64,000 nt of DNA from Cenococcum geophilum 1.58 (GCA_001692895.1 KV748201.1:1612001-1676000), one strand, 5' to 3'; counted from the stretch's first letter, positions 32,764 to 45,800 are shown. A program made the numbers and translations. Notes: generated from the letters alone by a model not told the origin.

Positions 32764-33275
32764 TAGCCTTAGCCGCTTCTCTAAGGAATTTATAGCGTTG
32801 CATGGCCCTCTAAAGCCATAGCTTTACTCTATAAACTTATACAAACTCCTAAGCTAATTAGTAGCTTAGACTAACTCCTATAAACTCCTAAGCTAATAAA
32901 ATCTCGCGCTACCCCTAGGCCCCTTATACCTCCTAAATTTCTCTATAAAGCGTCTAAGAGATTATAGATATAACTTATATACTATCTCTAACGCGTATTA
33001 AATTTAAATAGCTATACTAGGGCCAATTTAGTAGCTATTACTATTAGCGACTTAGCTAATCGAGGTATAAGCACAGTAGGATAGATGCGCAAGCCTATAT
33101 AATTAGATTATCTATAAATAAGGATTTAAAGCTAAAGAAAAAAAAGGAGACGGAGGGCGGCGCCGCTTAACGTTATATATAATCCTCTGGTTACGTAACG
33201 GCAATTATTTAAAACTATCTAAAACTATCTGCAATTGTCCGCTATAATCTACCTATATTCACTAGCGCTATAATA
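32764..33275 (-). repeat. Gypsy G 3' LTR (left limit uncertain)
   Basis: The right boundary at 33275 is set by the polypurine tract of gypsy G (TTAGAGGGGGG on the minus strand, 33278-33288), followed by TATTATAGCGCTAGTG. The same spacing is seen in gypsy B. The LTR extends left for an unknown distance and may reach or include the foldback element. No second copy in the window defines its end. Confidence 0.55.
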
Positions 33276-35826
33276 TTACCCCCCCTCTAAAAAAAAGCCT
33301 GCCCTTAGGCTTTATATATCCGTATTATATCTATAGGGCATTCTTATCTTTATACTTAATAGGTAACTTATTATCTTTACTATTCTAGTCCTTTATTTAC
33401 TTATTAAGGTACTTTAGAGGTCTAGGTTTATTAGGGTAACGGCAATAAAACTTTTAAAGCTTATAGGGACTACTTATAAAGTTCTATATAGGGTACTAAG
33501 TAGGGTCTAAGTTATATCCTTTCTAACTAACACGATATTTTAACGTTCCCCTTATAAGCTTATAGGCTAGTATTTCTTTAATTTCCTATTTACTATTACT
33601 ATTAACTTAAATTAGTAGGGGAGGTTTATTCTTTTATCCAGGCAATAGGTTATTTACGGCCTTTTATAGCTTATCTGAAGAGAAAATAGGGTAAACCTTA
33701 ATTAAATTTGGGGGCTTTACTTTATACAAGTTACCTATTTTCTTAAAGACCTTATACGGTCCTACTATTTAATAGTCTAGCTTATAGCTTAGTTGTTCTA
33801 TCTTCTAGTTTTTTATTATAACCTAGACTATATCTCTTACAGTAAAGTTAGGCTCTCGTTTATACTTATTCGCCTACTATTATATTAATTTTTAGGCCTT
33901 TTCTAGATTTATATAGGCTACTATCTAGGCTTCTTCTAAGCGCTTAATGTACTGCTAGGCTTTCTTATAAGATGGTTTTTTATATATAGTCTAGGGTCCT
34001 TCTAGTCTTTCCTAGTTAAAGCTTATATAGGGTAAGTAGCCCACTTCTAGTTAGATAGGGGCAAATCCTATAGAGTTGTGTAGTAGGGTTGCTTGGGCGT
34101 AGTCTATTAGGGGTAGCAGTTTAGCCTAGTTATCTTAAAAGTAGTTAATAAAGGGCTGAAGTCTCTAGTCTAAGTATTAATTTACAATTTCTATCTAACT
34201 ATCTATTTAGGGGTAGTATGCTATAGAAAGCTTTAGCCCATACCTAAGATCTAGGTAAACTTATTCTAGAGAGCTAATATAAATTACGGCCTATAATTAG
34301 ATATAATAGTATCTAGTAGTCTGTAGATTTAGTAGACATAGCAGATATATAGTTAGGCCGCCTCTTTAGTATTAATATTTTTATAACAGGGGATTAAGAA
34401 CGGGCGCTTGCCAAAGCGGTTAACTAAGATTATAACTATATTATATCCATTACGGTCTATGGGTAGTTCGTAAAAGTCTATAGAGATATACTACTAGGGG
34501 CGCTCTAGTATTAGAAGTGGGTTTAATAGGCCTAAGGTCTTATAGAATTATAAATCTATAGTAACTATTGCAGTTCTATACGTAACGGTTAATATCTATA
34601 ACTATTCCTGGCCAGTAGTAATAGTCACCAATAATCTTACAAGTCTTATTTTTTCTAAGGTAGGCCGTAGAAACCTAAGTATATGCTTCGGCAATAAGCC
34701 GGGTCTATAAGTTCTATTCCTTAGCTACTACTAGCCGTTTCTAGTGCTTAAGTAGTCCGTTTTTAAGGGACTATAAGCTAGTAACGTTTTTTGCCTTTTT
34801 ACAGTACTCCTATAGAGAGGGGGTTGTTTGGTTAGCCTATAGTAGTTTATTAATAAGGTTAAGTTTAGAGGAGTTAATAGGATATATCTTAGCGCCTAAA
34901 AAGTCTATACTTAGTTCTACCTATATCTAGGGGTTAAGGTATTCTAGTTATAGTAGCGTCTAGGTCTTATTTACACCTTATAAAAGCGTCCGCATAGTTT
35001 ATAGCGCTTAGTCTATATATAATTAAGAAGTTAAACTAAAATAGGATATCCGCCTAGCGTGCCTGCTAGGCTATAAGGGCCTTATAATCTAAAACTACTT
35101 TAATAGGCTTAGGGGTCCCCTCTAGCTATACATGCCAGTACTAAAAGCTAGAGATAATAACTAGTATTTCTTTATTATAGATATAGTAGTTTAGCTCGGC
35201 ATCTATTATAGTCTTAAAGTAGTATATAATAGGGTGCTATTCTCTATCCGGTTGCTTCTAGAAAAAAAATACTAGCTATTACACTATCTATAGTATTAGT
35301 TTCTAGTATTAAAGGCCATTTTAAGTTAAAATGGGTAAGTAGGGGAGTCAATACTAGCTGTTTTTTAAGCTTATTAAAGGCTTGCCTATATATAGCGTTA
35401 AAGTAAAAGGGCTGGTCTTTTCTAGTAACATAGTTAAAAGGCTGGGCGATCTTACTGTAGTTCTTAATAAAGTATTAGTAGAAATTATAAAAACCTAAAA
35501 ATAATTATACCCCCTTTACGGTCCGTAGGGATACCTACTAGTTAATTACAGCCGTTTTCTCTAGGTCGGCTTTAATTCCGTCTATATTAATAATAAAACC
35601 TAGGTACTTTATACGCTTAATACTAAACTTTAACTTCTTAATATTAACCTAGAGACTAGCCTTACGGAGCCGTTATAGAACTTTATAAACGTACTCCTTA
35701 TATTCTAGCTTATTCTTAGAGTAGATTATAATATTATCTAAATAGGCCATATAGAAGTCGTTATGGTAGTTAAAGAGTATATTGTTTATATACTGCTAAT
35801 ATATAGCTAGTCTGTTAGTTAGTTTA
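33276..35826 (-). pseudogene. Gypsy G 3' half: RT (C-terminal), RNase H, integrase, chromodomain
   Basis: On the minus strand from 35826 the frame starts in RT (TNRLAIYxQYINNILF), passes the catalytic YLDNIIIYSKN (YLDD changed to YLDN), then KYLGFIINIDG and FLGFYNFY. RNase H is at about 34990-35300 (ETNTIDSVIAS, IYNKEILVIISSF). The integrase core reads IDFYELPIDRNGYNIVIILV, VNRFGKRPFLIPCYKNI and IISNYGP near 34050-34480. A chromodomain (KYRVSxKGYNLDPTxYPI near 33440-33540) ends the protein. It is interrupted at 35826 by gypsy B2, and its N-terminal half lies at 49893-52523. Confidence 0.88.
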
Positions 35827-36215
35827 TGTTATGGAGTAAGTATAAGCGGCAATAATATATAGCAAGGTAGATATTATTAAGCTATATATATAAACTGTGT
35901 AAGGAGGTCAAGACGTTATATAAGGAAAGAAGGTAGGAAAATAGGAAGAAAGGGTATATATTGTGGACTTAGTTGCTTAGTTAATACATATATAAAGCAG
36001 AATAGGATTTAGGTGGTAGTCCTGGCAGAACTTAATAGGATTTAGTAGAACTTAGTAGAATATAGTGGAACTTAGTAGAATATGGTAGAATACGGTAGAT
36101 TACTATTAGATTGCCATAGATTGCGGCAAATTATAGTCTTATAGTTGGTCTCTAGTTACTAAGTTAGTAAAAATAGGTGGACGTATATAAGGTGTTACAG
36201 GGGTATCCTATAATA
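35827..36215 (-). repeat. Gypsy B2 3' LTR
   Basis: 389 bp, TGTTATGGAGTAAG..CTATAATA on the plus strand. It aligns with 47334-47712 and with 19075-20460 of copy 1. The adjoining ACCCCCCTTT is the complement of the polypurine tract. Confidence 0.87.
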
Positions 36216-36914
36216 GTACCCCCCTTTTAAACTTAAGCTTTTATAAGGTAGGGCTATAGTAGTTCTAAGTAGAGTTTATAAAAGTCTTCTACGGCTTATA
36301 TAAGTCCTATAGAGTTAATAGGTTCCCATAAGGGCTTCATAAAGCCTCTCCATTTTATAAGGTATATATATTAGCGTTTCCGCTTATTATACTTAATATC
36401 GTTAATTCTTTTAATAAAGTACTCGTTTTCGCCATCCACTTTAACTAATAGGGAAGGGCCCTATATTTATCTAAGCAAGGCGTCTAATATAAGGGTAGTA
36501 GGGTAGAGGACTAACGTATAGAATATAGGGTGGATTTTAACCGTATTAAGGAGCTTTAGTTAGTAGGCGTAAGAGGAGATAACCTTCTTAACCTTATAAG
36601 GGCCAGCGTTCTTCTAATTAAGTTTCTTAGAAGGTTATTTCGTATTTAGATTTCTTATATTTAGCTAAATAAAGTTACCAATTTGGTAGGCCGGTGCTAG
36701 GGTTTGTTTCTTATTCGCTACGGCTTTATAAATAGATTGAGCCTATATTATTTTATTAATAAGGAACTATTATAGTTCCTCTATCTTCTTTGTAAATTTA
36801 TTTACTTCTATAACTTATAAGGCGTAATAAGCGGTATAAGGAATATTACTAAAAGGTTTAAAACCTATTTATAGATGCTAGCTATAATTAGCTAAGAATA
36901 GGAAGACCTTTATA
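36216..36914 (-). pseudogene. Gypsy B2 integrase C-terminus and chromodomain
   Basis: The minus-strand frame continues from the far side of copia E with TIKVFLFLANYSxHLxIGF, then the conserved IHPIFY region near 36520-36545 and a chromodomain-like end near 36340-36420. It corresponds to 17341-19060 of copy 1. Joining 42806 to 36914 restores INNSIL followed by ETIKV. Confidence 0.82.
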
Positions 36915-36919
36915 GTTTC

Positions 36920-37118
36920 TGTTGGACTCACAAGGGGATATCACGTAGCTACGGTTCGTAGATAGTATGATGATTGTTCTGTATTTATTTCTTCTATTAG
37001 GAAGGGCGAAGAGCTTAAGGCTCCTCGCCACGCTAGCGCCGCGGCGACACGTGACGGCAACTTGCCCTATGTGACGGCAATTTGCCTTATATGGCGGCAA
37101 TTTACCCTATTCCCAACA
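36920..37118 (-). repeat. Copia E 3' LTR
   Basis: 199 bp, with three direct repeats of a GTGACGGCAAYTTGCC type near its right end (37050-37110) and a GCTAGCGCCGCGGCG segment related to the motif of copia 3' regions. Confidence 0.95.
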
Positions 37119-37244
37119 CTGGCAACTCTTCTTTTTTATAGTTGCTATCTATAGACACTTATAGATTGCTACTATATAAAGGTATAAAGCTAAGGGAAGG
37201 AAGAAGAAGAAGAAGGGCGTTAGGGGTTAACGCGAAGACGAGTG

Positions 37245-37307
37245 GGCCGCTAAGGCGCTAGTCATAAGCGAGCCAATAGCGATTTTCCATCCCGGGGATG
37301 GAAAATC
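37245..37307 (-). repeat. Copia E 3'-region motif and 27-bp perfect palindrome
   Basis: The palindrome at 37281-37307 has 13-bp arms GATTTTCCATCCC and one central base. Next to it (37245-37274) is GGCCGCTAAGGCGCTAG..AAGCGAGCC. On the coding strand the order palindrome, then CTATTGGCTCGCTTA, then CTAGCGCCTTAGCGGCC is the same as in copia D. It could act as an RNA or DNA hairpin; its role is unknown. Confidence 0.8.
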
Positions 37308-37329
37308 CTAATTAGCTGTTTAGAATTAG

Positions 37330-39060
37330 GGTCTACAGAATCCTTCTACTCCCTTTTAACCTAACCTTTAACTTGTATATGTAGAGTATTCGTGTTAACA
37401 AACGTCTCTAGTGCCTTATTTGGGTTTGCCTTTATTATTACATCTACTAGGTTATTTTAGCCATTAATCTATTAAATCTTAAAGAGTTTTTAACGCTCGT
37501 AGGATTGCTAAAGGGCTATAATATTAATTATAAGACGCTTCTCCTTTATAGTACTAAGCTTAATTAAATACTTATAGAGGGAATATAAGTTAGTGTATAC
37601 GATTATAGGAATAGCGAAAAGTTTAAGCCGATCTATAATTATCTTAAGGATAGTTCTAATTGCAATTGCTATATTAACTCTGCTAACTATTCTATATATC
37701 TTTAACACTAAAACGCTTTAAGTAATGCGCTTACTTTTAGTTAAGCTTTAATAGATAAGATTACTATAGATTATAAAGTTATTCTCTCCGGTAGATTTAT
37801 TCGCGATAATAATCTTATATCCTAGCTAGGAGCTAAAATCTTTATTATTTACAAACGACCCGTTAATAAATACAAAGAGCTTAGCGGCGGGAAGATTAAT
37901 AGATATATAGAGTAGTCCCCGATTAAGATGGGTTATTTACTAGGAAAGGCGCTTATTTAGGGCAAGGATATCCTCCTTAGTTAGTTCCTAGTGTTAAGCG
38001 GTAACAGAGAGATTAAAGGAAGCCTTAGGCTAATAGATAGAAGCAATATAAGCTCCGCGAGCGCGTTACTCTATATATCCTTGCTTTAGGGAATTAACGT
38101 TAACAATATTAATCTTCTTACCTTAACCCTTCTGGCGTAAAGCAATAGAGTCCTTGTTTAGGGAAAGGATATATCTATTAAAGAGCAATAGCGTTATTAC
38201 ATTAAGTCTTTCCTTTAGCTTTACTATAAGATTTACCTTTACTAGCTTATCTTCCTTAAGAGCTAAGAATTAATTGTCTCCTAAGATAATTATATTATTA
38301 GTTTATATGCTGATAATTCTAAATGGAGTTCCCGTAGTTATAATAAGGAAGTAGGGATTAAATATAGAGGTAGTTATTAGAAGCTTCTCTTTATGGTGCT
38401 TGCTATAGGTAGCCTACTAATAAGTTCCTACCTCTGCAATTCTATATAGTGGCTTAAGCATAACCATAATCGTATCTTTAGGATATTAGTGGTGAATTTA
38501 CTCCGGAAGATATGCTAGTATTAAGCGCTAAAGGCGCGTCTCTAATTGGGTATAGGCCTAAGTAATATCTCATAAATAAACTGCCATTCCGTTCTTTATT
38601 AAGGAGGGAGCTAGTGTAATAATAACTCGCTAACTAGCTTATTAAATCATAGGGGATTACATAAGGATCGTCTCCTTGCCGTTATTATTATAGCCTTAGA
38701 TAACAAGCCTTAATTTCTTAAATGGGGCGTTAGTAGCCTTACCCTTAATCTTATTAACCATTCTTAACTTAAAGATGCGAATTTTATTAAACTTAGTAGG
38801 GTTATACTTCTCGAATTTAAAGACTCCTCTTATAATAAGACTGTCGATTTCCTGCTTATTAGATGCTTAAAAAGAAGCTCTTAGAGTTATAATACGACCT
38901 TCCTTTTAGAGCTATTTTACGAGCTTAAAGTTAGTTTTCTCTTTAGCTATTATAAAGGCCATTAATAACTTAACTCTACTCTCTATAGTAGCAATGAATT
39001 ACTCTTCGAAATTAATAAGATATTAGCGATTTTGTAATCCCTTCGGGCGACCTCTACCGC
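37330..39060 (-). pseudogene. Copia E reverse transcriptase and RNase H
   Basis: The minus strand carries RNase H (open piece 37508-37708 with LYSLYKYLIKLSTIKEKRLI, followed by residues matching the copia D C-terminus) and RT in the next 1 kb to the right. The same peptides occur in copia F (LKSLYNCLVKLGITxEKQLI). Many Ile/Lys/Asn replacements and stops show heavy RIP. Domain limits are approximate. Confidence 0.8.
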
Positions 39061-39199
39061 GTCGTAGTTGCGGCATGTCTACTACAATTGTATTAGGATT
39101 ATAGTCGCCTTCTAGGGCACGTTAATCGTGGTTCTCCTCTAGGGCATCTTTTAGGGTATCTTCTAGGGCATCCTATAAAGGCTCGGAACTATTATCTTT

Positions 39200-40260
39200 A
39201 TAGTAAAGCCTAATAACGGTTAAACGGAATTAAGTAGGTCTATAGGGCATCTAAAGAGTGCAAGTTTAACTATTAATTATAATAAGTTTATATAGGCCTA
39301 ACCATCCTCCCTTTTCACGCTATACCCGTACTTTAGATTAGAGTGGCAGATTAAGCGTAGTTAAGGTGTTTAGGCTATTTCTTATTCCTAGTACATTATT
39401 AACCTGGCGCGTAGCGTATAGACATTATACCTCCTTCGTTACTTTATAAATAGCCTTAGCTTATTACATAATAGAGGGAGATAGTGGAGAATTATTAGTC
39501 ATTTAAGGGTAGGCGCTAAAGACTAGTAACGTGGGTACGAGCCCATCTGGGCCAGCGGAATCGTTAATAGCCTTAACAGCCATCTATAAGATAATTTCTT
39601 CGCTAGCATCCTCTAGTTCTAAAGAAATAATCTTATATACTCGGCGTAATAGCATATAGTATTGCTCTACTTTTCTAATACTATTATATGCCTTAACAGG
39701 GACTTCCTTAACCTTAATTGCCATTGCTTTTACCTATTATTAAAACTCTGTAGATAAAAAGTTCTTTTCTACGTTATAAATAATTTAATTAGGGGGTCCT
39801 AGGTAGATATTAATCTAGTATAACTAAAGGGTATCCTATGCGTTTCTAGCTAATATATCCCTTAAGAAATGTATAGCTTAGAAGGAGGTTAATAAGTTAA
39901 CAGCTTAGAGGACTAGCTTGCCGTTAAGATATATAATATTAATAATAATACAGAAGTTAAAGTTGTAGTTATCTTTAAGGGTGAACTTAAATCGGCTAGG
40001 GGACTTCTGGTTCATTTAGTAGTAATAGTAGTACTTTATAAGATGCTTAATTGCCTTAACCTTAACTTTATAACCTGCTTATTAAAGAACCCTAAGCAGT
40101 TAGTAAACGGATAGGTGGCTAAAACGATGGTGTAGTTAACGTAGCCCTAACTTAGTTAAGTGACTTTAAGCAACGCTCCTTTCTAGTTATTAAAGAAGCA
40201 ACTAAGGGTAACCCTACTTGCGTATAACGGGCACTTAATTATCTCCCTAAATAAATATAT
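39200..40260 (-). pseudogene. Copia E integrase
   Basis: Near 39480-39560 the minus strand reads GPDGLVPTLLVFSAYP, matching copia C (GPEGLIPILLVFGAYP). Further right the core reads VEKNFLSTEF, then VPVKAYNSIRKVEQYY. Here the catalytic Asp (DAGKNF) and Glu (VEAHNS) of active copies are both lost, the second by Glu to Lys. The linker between integrase and RT at 39100-39190 is acidic (EDALED-type repeats). Confidence 0.82.
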
Positions 40261-40299
40261 TCTTAAGGTTATCGAGCTTAACGCCTAATTTATCTATAT

Positions 40300-42300
40300 C
40301 TTGGATATAGAATAGGAATAGGGTATTCACGGGAATAATATGGAAGGTAATATATCCTAATGGGGTTTGGACCTTAATTATGCCGAGAGAGATTATAATA
40401 CCCTTACTAAAGCAAATTATATATTAGCCTGCCGTTAATTAGTCGATTTAAACAGAGCTATTAAGCTACTAAAGAGCTTAAACTTAAGGTTCTCCTACTA
40501 TAGATACTCCTACGGCTCTAGTATCTAGCATAATACTATAAAAGACGTTCGCTAAGTATCTGTCGTTAAAGGAGAACGCGGAACTTTCCTTTAGCTCATT
40601 AAAGATATTTAACTTTATAACAGAATGGAACATAGATTAGTTATTAAGGATAGCAACGGTTTATATGCTATTTACCTTACTATACTTAGTAAAGTATTAG
40701 TTAGAAGAGTAGTCCTTAATGTCTATATCTATAAGGAGCTATTCAGCCTTATTAACTTTATCCTTAAGGTCTTCTATACCTTTATATTAGACTAGAAAGC
40801 TTTAGAAGTAGGCCATAGTAACCTTATAATTTCTAACGTTTTTTATACTCTATCGGAACTTATTATATACTTCCTTTCGCTTATTAAGAGAGTATCTATT
40901 TAACTAGTAATTTAGCTTCTTATAAACATAGCACTTCTTCTAATAGTTGTTCCGAAATAAACCTTTATAAGGACCTTTACAATTACTTCGTAGTTAACGT
41001 TAATCGTACCCTCTGCCGTATCCCCTACTCTGGCCACTATATATTTAATTAGTCTAGTTATAATCGTATTAGTCTAGAATCCCGGTTTAAATAGGGTTTT
41101 TAGTATAGAATTATTAGGGTTCTTATATTCGCATTATAGTGCCTATAGTAGAGCGTAGTTCGGCATATACTCCTTTAAATATATCTATAGGTTTATATAG
41201 CGCCAAGTTGCACTTAGGAACGCTATGGCATGCTAAGATAACCTAGTCCCTTAGACTGTTCTTATTTTAGTAGGTTTTAATAAGACCATATTAGATTTTT
41301 TAGAGTTTATTAAAGAGTAGTTAAAGACACTCTAGGTAAGTTATTGTTAGGTTAGAAGCGATAATTCTCTAGAATATAGTCTCCCGCTATTCGGATATAT
41401 AGAGTTAGCAATTCTTATTAGTTTTAAAGTAGGCTCTAGTAAGCTAAAGCATTATATTAAAGCTATAGTTTTTACCTATAATATAGTCGTAATAGAACGT
41501 TGCCGCCCGTCCCTTTAATATAACAGAGAAAGTATAATGGAACTAGTAGCGTTAAATTCTAACCTTATTGCAGCAGTTATAAAAGACCTATAGTTTTACT
41601 CTAAGCATGTTATACAATTCTCCTCTAAACTTCTTCTCTTCATCCAAATATACCTTTATTAGATTCGTGACTTCTTAAGATAGAGGCTTATCGGTTGGCT
41701 GGGATAAAGGAGTTAGAGGTAGTAGAGGTAAAAAAAGAGCACCTCTAGGTAGGAGAGTACCTCTAGGTAGGAGAGTAGCGTTCTAGGGGTTTCGTTCTAA
41801 ATTAAAGTTGCCTTCTAAAGAATATAGGTTAGTTTTAGGTTTCCGTAGTTAACGTATAATCTTAGCTTTCGTCTATACTAGTTTTTCTATACTAGTAAGA
41901 ACGGCATAAATATTACTAGCAATTAGGTTACCGTCCTTAGTAATATACACCCTATTCCTTTAGAGGGAGTCTTAAAAATCCTAAATAATATTAATATTGC
42001 TAAGTGCCTAGGTATCGGCGGTCCATCCTATAAAATCCTCCCTAAAGTATTCCTATAACTGTAAATCGGCGTAATAGCTATCTTAGTAGAATAGAATATA
42101 GTATAAAAGAAAGCCGTTAACTTATTTTATAGTATAGGTTGTTACATTAAAGGTAAATACGTCCCAATCTTTATTAATGAGTTTCGCGTATATAGCTACC
42201 CCTAGTGATAAGAAGTCTCTCCAGTTGTTTAGAGTGGCTATAGTTATATCTTCAGAGGAAGGGAATATTAGTGGTATAGGGATTATCGTTTAGTACGCGT
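40300..42300 (-). pseudogene. Copia E gag, zinc knuckle and protease region
   Basis: By order this is gag-protease. A degraded zinc knuckle CYVYKKLNY, in which two Cys have become Tyr, lies near 40910-40950. It aligns with CFVCGKEEY in copia D and CFVCHKEGC in copia F. I see no intact protease active site. The gag start cannot be fixed. Confidence 0.7.
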
Positions 42301-42329
42301 TTATAATATATATTTGCGATTATAGGGCT

Positions 42330-42520
42330 TAAGACTAGTTCTAGCCTTAAATCGCGAAGACTTATAAAGCGTGTTGTTCTGCGTAATAGACGCAAGAATC
42401 TATAATCTAGGGAAGGCTTAGGACCAGTTCTGGCCTTTAGATCTTTAGATTTATAGAAGAGTTCTATTTAAGGTTTAGGACCAGTTCTAACCTTAAAAGA
42501 CAGCTTCCCTTAGCACAAGT
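42330..42520 (-). repeat. Copia E leader repeats
   Basis: Three copies of GGCTTAGGACCAGTTCTRRCC-like sequence (one-base variants) are spaced about 50-80 bp apart between gag and the 5' LTR. The putative primer-binding site (CTAATTAGTGG on the minus strand, 42591-42601) follows directly at the LTR. Confidence 0.7.
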
Positions 42521-42601
42521 AGCACTGGTACAGTGGCTCGTCTCTTCTTAGTGAATACCTAGCTGTTCTATAGCATAACTGTAAAGTTAACCACTAATTA
42601 G

Positions 42602-42800
42602 TGTTGGACTCACAAGGGGATATCACGTAGCTACGGTTCGTAGATAGTATAATGATTATTCTATATTTATTTCTTCTATTAGGAAGGGCGAAGAGCTTAA
42701 GGCTCCTCGCCACGCTAGCGCCGCGGCGACACGTGACGGCAACTTGCCCCACGTGACGGCAATTTGCCTCACATGGCGGCAATTTGCCCTATTCCCAACA
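42602..42800 (-). repeat. Copia E 5' LTR
   Basis: 199 bp, the partner of 36920-37118. It is the less mutated of the two, with GCCCCACGTGACGGC and GCCTCACATGGCGGC where the other has T for C. Confidence 0.95.
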
Positions 42801-42805
42801 GTTTC

Positions 42806-45800
42806 TAAGATAGAATTATTTATAGTAAACTTAGTAAATATAAGCTAGTTAATCTAGTTATTTTATAAATATAATATATATATCCGGATATACTATTTAA
42901 TTATAGCGTTTATATATTCTATTTAACTATCTGTTTCCGGGTAATATATAAGAAATAGTAGTGCTTTAATACGGTGTTAGGTGGTTAGTTTTTTCTAAAA
43001 TATAGAGATAAACTAGCTACCTTTATTGGAGATAATTGTTTTAGGGAGTTTATAGAGTTTTTATATATAATCCAGGAATAGTTAGGCGACGATAGGTGTT
43101 AATATATTAGGGCAGGTAATTAAGTATCTTATCTTAGATAGTTGGTTTATAACTACTATAATCTTTATACAGCCCTTACTTACGAGGAGATTACTAATAA
43201 AGTTAATTAAGATATTCTTCTATCTTTAGTCCGGAATAGGTAGTAGCTTTAAAAGGCCGTTATATATCTTATATAAAGCTTTAGCTTATTAGCAGATATA
43301 GTAGCTAGAGGTATACCTTTGTGTTATATTATATATATTCGGCTAGTAGTACTCTTATTAGAGTAGCTCTAGGCGTTTCCCTTAGCCTAGGTGGCTAGCT
43401 ACTAGTAGATTATATACGTATTTAAGGAGCTTAAGCTTAAGTTCGTCGTAGTTAGGTATAACTAAGCGGTTTTAGTAGTATAAGCGGTTTCCATAGGCTT
43501 TGCATTTACTTAGAGAAATCTTTTTAAAGCGTTTAATGCTATCTTATATTAGCTTAAGCATCTCTTAAATAAACTTATTATTTAGGTATTCGTTAATTAT
43601 AATCTATTTAATTAAGCGATTGGTTATTTTAAGGACGTATATCGTAAGGTTTTTAGCAAAAGAGTTAAATAGTTTAGGACAAAGTAGGGTCTAATTTTAG
43701 TAAGAGCGCGCTTTTTTTTAGGGCTAGCGCGTTTTGTAAGCATTAGGTTAGGGTATTAGGCTTTTAACCTTAAACGCCTAGGCGGTATATAATTAAAAAT
43801 TGGAAATAAGATAGATATTTTAACTAGCGGGCTTATTAATAACTTAGCTGTTTTATAGTTGTAAAGTACTATAGGTTCTTACAGTCGCTAAAGACCTTAA
43901 TTAAAAATCCGGCGCCTTCTAGTTTAGGTCGCTATTGCTTAATATATATAATAATGGCTAGTAATTCTTTATTATAGATCTCGTAATTATATTTAACAGG
44001 GCTTAGTTACTTAAAGAAGTATACTACGGGGTATAATACTCCTTTATTATATTAAGACAGAATGCCTTTAATAACGTAATCTAATAAGTCGGCTTTTATA
44101 ACATTTATTTATTCTAGGTTAAAGTATTAGAGTATAGGTGTAGTAGTAAATATAACCTTTAAATAAGTAAAGGCTTTCTTATATTCCATATTAAAGATAA
44201 AGGCTTTATTATTTTAGGTTAGAGCTATAAGGGGTAAAACTAGGGCAAAGAAGTTATTAATAAACCGTTAGTAGAAATTAGTAAATCCTATAAAGCCTCT
44301 TATATTCTTAACGTTCTTAGGTTCTTACCAGTTTATAATTACTTTAACTTTCTTTAGGTTTATATATACACTATTTATAAAAATAAAAAGCCTAAGGTAT
44401 AGGACTTCTATTTTATAGAATTTATATTTATCTATATTTAATTATAGACTAGCTCCTTATAGGGCTTATAAAATAAGATTAATATATTTCCAGTATTTGG
44501 TTAGGTTATTACTATATATTAGGATATTATTAATATAAGCAGTATAGAAGATATTTAGGTAGGGACGTAGGGTATTATTTATATAATATTAAAACAAGCT
44601 CGGAGCGTTTATAAGGCTAAAGGGTATTACTAAGTACCTAAATAATCCGTATTGGGTATTAAATATAGTAAGCTATTTGTCTCCTTTTGTAATATAGAGG
44701 CGGTTAAATATAGAGATAATATTAAGCTTTGTGTAGAAGCGAGCCTTACTTAGTTAGTTTAGCGTCTCTTATATTAGCGGGATCAAATATTAGTTTTTAA
44801 TAGTAACGGCGTTAAGAGCTTAGTAGTCTACGCAGAAGCGTAATCTACCGCCTAGTTTCTTAACGAAGATTACTAGTACGGCTATAGGTAAAGAGCTTAC
44901 TCTAATAAATCCTTTACTTAGGTTCTCGTCTAAATACTTCTATAATACTTAGAGTTTATTTTAGGATATCCCATATAGGGGCCTAAATTTAGGCTGATTT
45001 TCTTCTTTAAGTATAATCTTATAGTCGTATAATTAGTGTTCTAGTAGCTTATTGGCTTCCTTTTATAAGAATACCTCAGGCAGTTATAGTATTCTACTAG
45101 TACCTTTATAGCAGGGTTAGTGTGCTTCTTTAGTGCTAAGGCCTTCTTAATATTAGCTATAGTAATAGCGAAGATCGTATATTTAGGTTTTTTTAGCGAG
45201 TTATACTAGCGGGGTAGCTCTAATTATATAAATATCTAGGGCGTTAAGCGGGCTTTAGTTGTCTATAGTTTCTTATATAGTTCCTTACTTAATTTTAGGT
45301 TTAGAATTAAGTATGGAGTCAGTATTAGATTTAAGTTTAGGTTCTTTAAGTATGCTCTTTATAGTAAAGTACTAGTCCTTTTAGTATTTTCGTATAATAA
45401 GTTTAAGCTTTTATTTAGCGCGGGGTAGTGTAGTACTTAGGGTCTATTTGTAAGGTTTAGTGGAATTTTTACATCTTTAATAGATATTAGTAGAAGTCAT
45501 ATATTAGTGGAATTCGGTAGAATTCTTGGGCTAGTGGAATTGGGTGGACTTCTTAGATATAGGGTAAATCTTAGTAGAAAATTTAGACTAGTGAATCTTA
45601 GTGGATTTTTTAGATTTTAGTTTAGGGTCTAAGCAGCGAGTTATAAGGCACTTTCGCCTATAACGGGAGGTAGTAAATAGAAGCTTAAGGTTGTCTTAAT
45701 TAATAGTTACCTTATATAGCTTTATTTAGGGTTATCTAAGAATTACTAGGTAACTTAGGGTGGTAATAAAAAGCCTAATTAGTTCTTTGTGGTTTAGGTA

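Larger units (their letters stand above)
36920..42800 (-). mobile_element. Copia E: full-length Ty1/copia element, TSD GTTTC
   Basis: Two 199-bp LTRs (36920-37118, 42602-42800) start TGTTGGACTCAC and end CCCTATTCCCAACA. GTTTC lies directly outside both (36915-36919, 42801-42805). The element is 5881 bp. The coding strand is minus. The LTRs differ at only about ten sites, all transitions, so this is one of the youngest insertions visible. It still has many stops, so RIP has acted on the internal region. Confidence 0.95.

Noticed and set aside
36888-37100. Minus-strand frames of 70 and 62 codons at 36888-37100 and 42594-42782 with nearly the same sequence
   Set aside because: They are the two copia E LTRs; identity comes from LTR duplication, not from a gene family.
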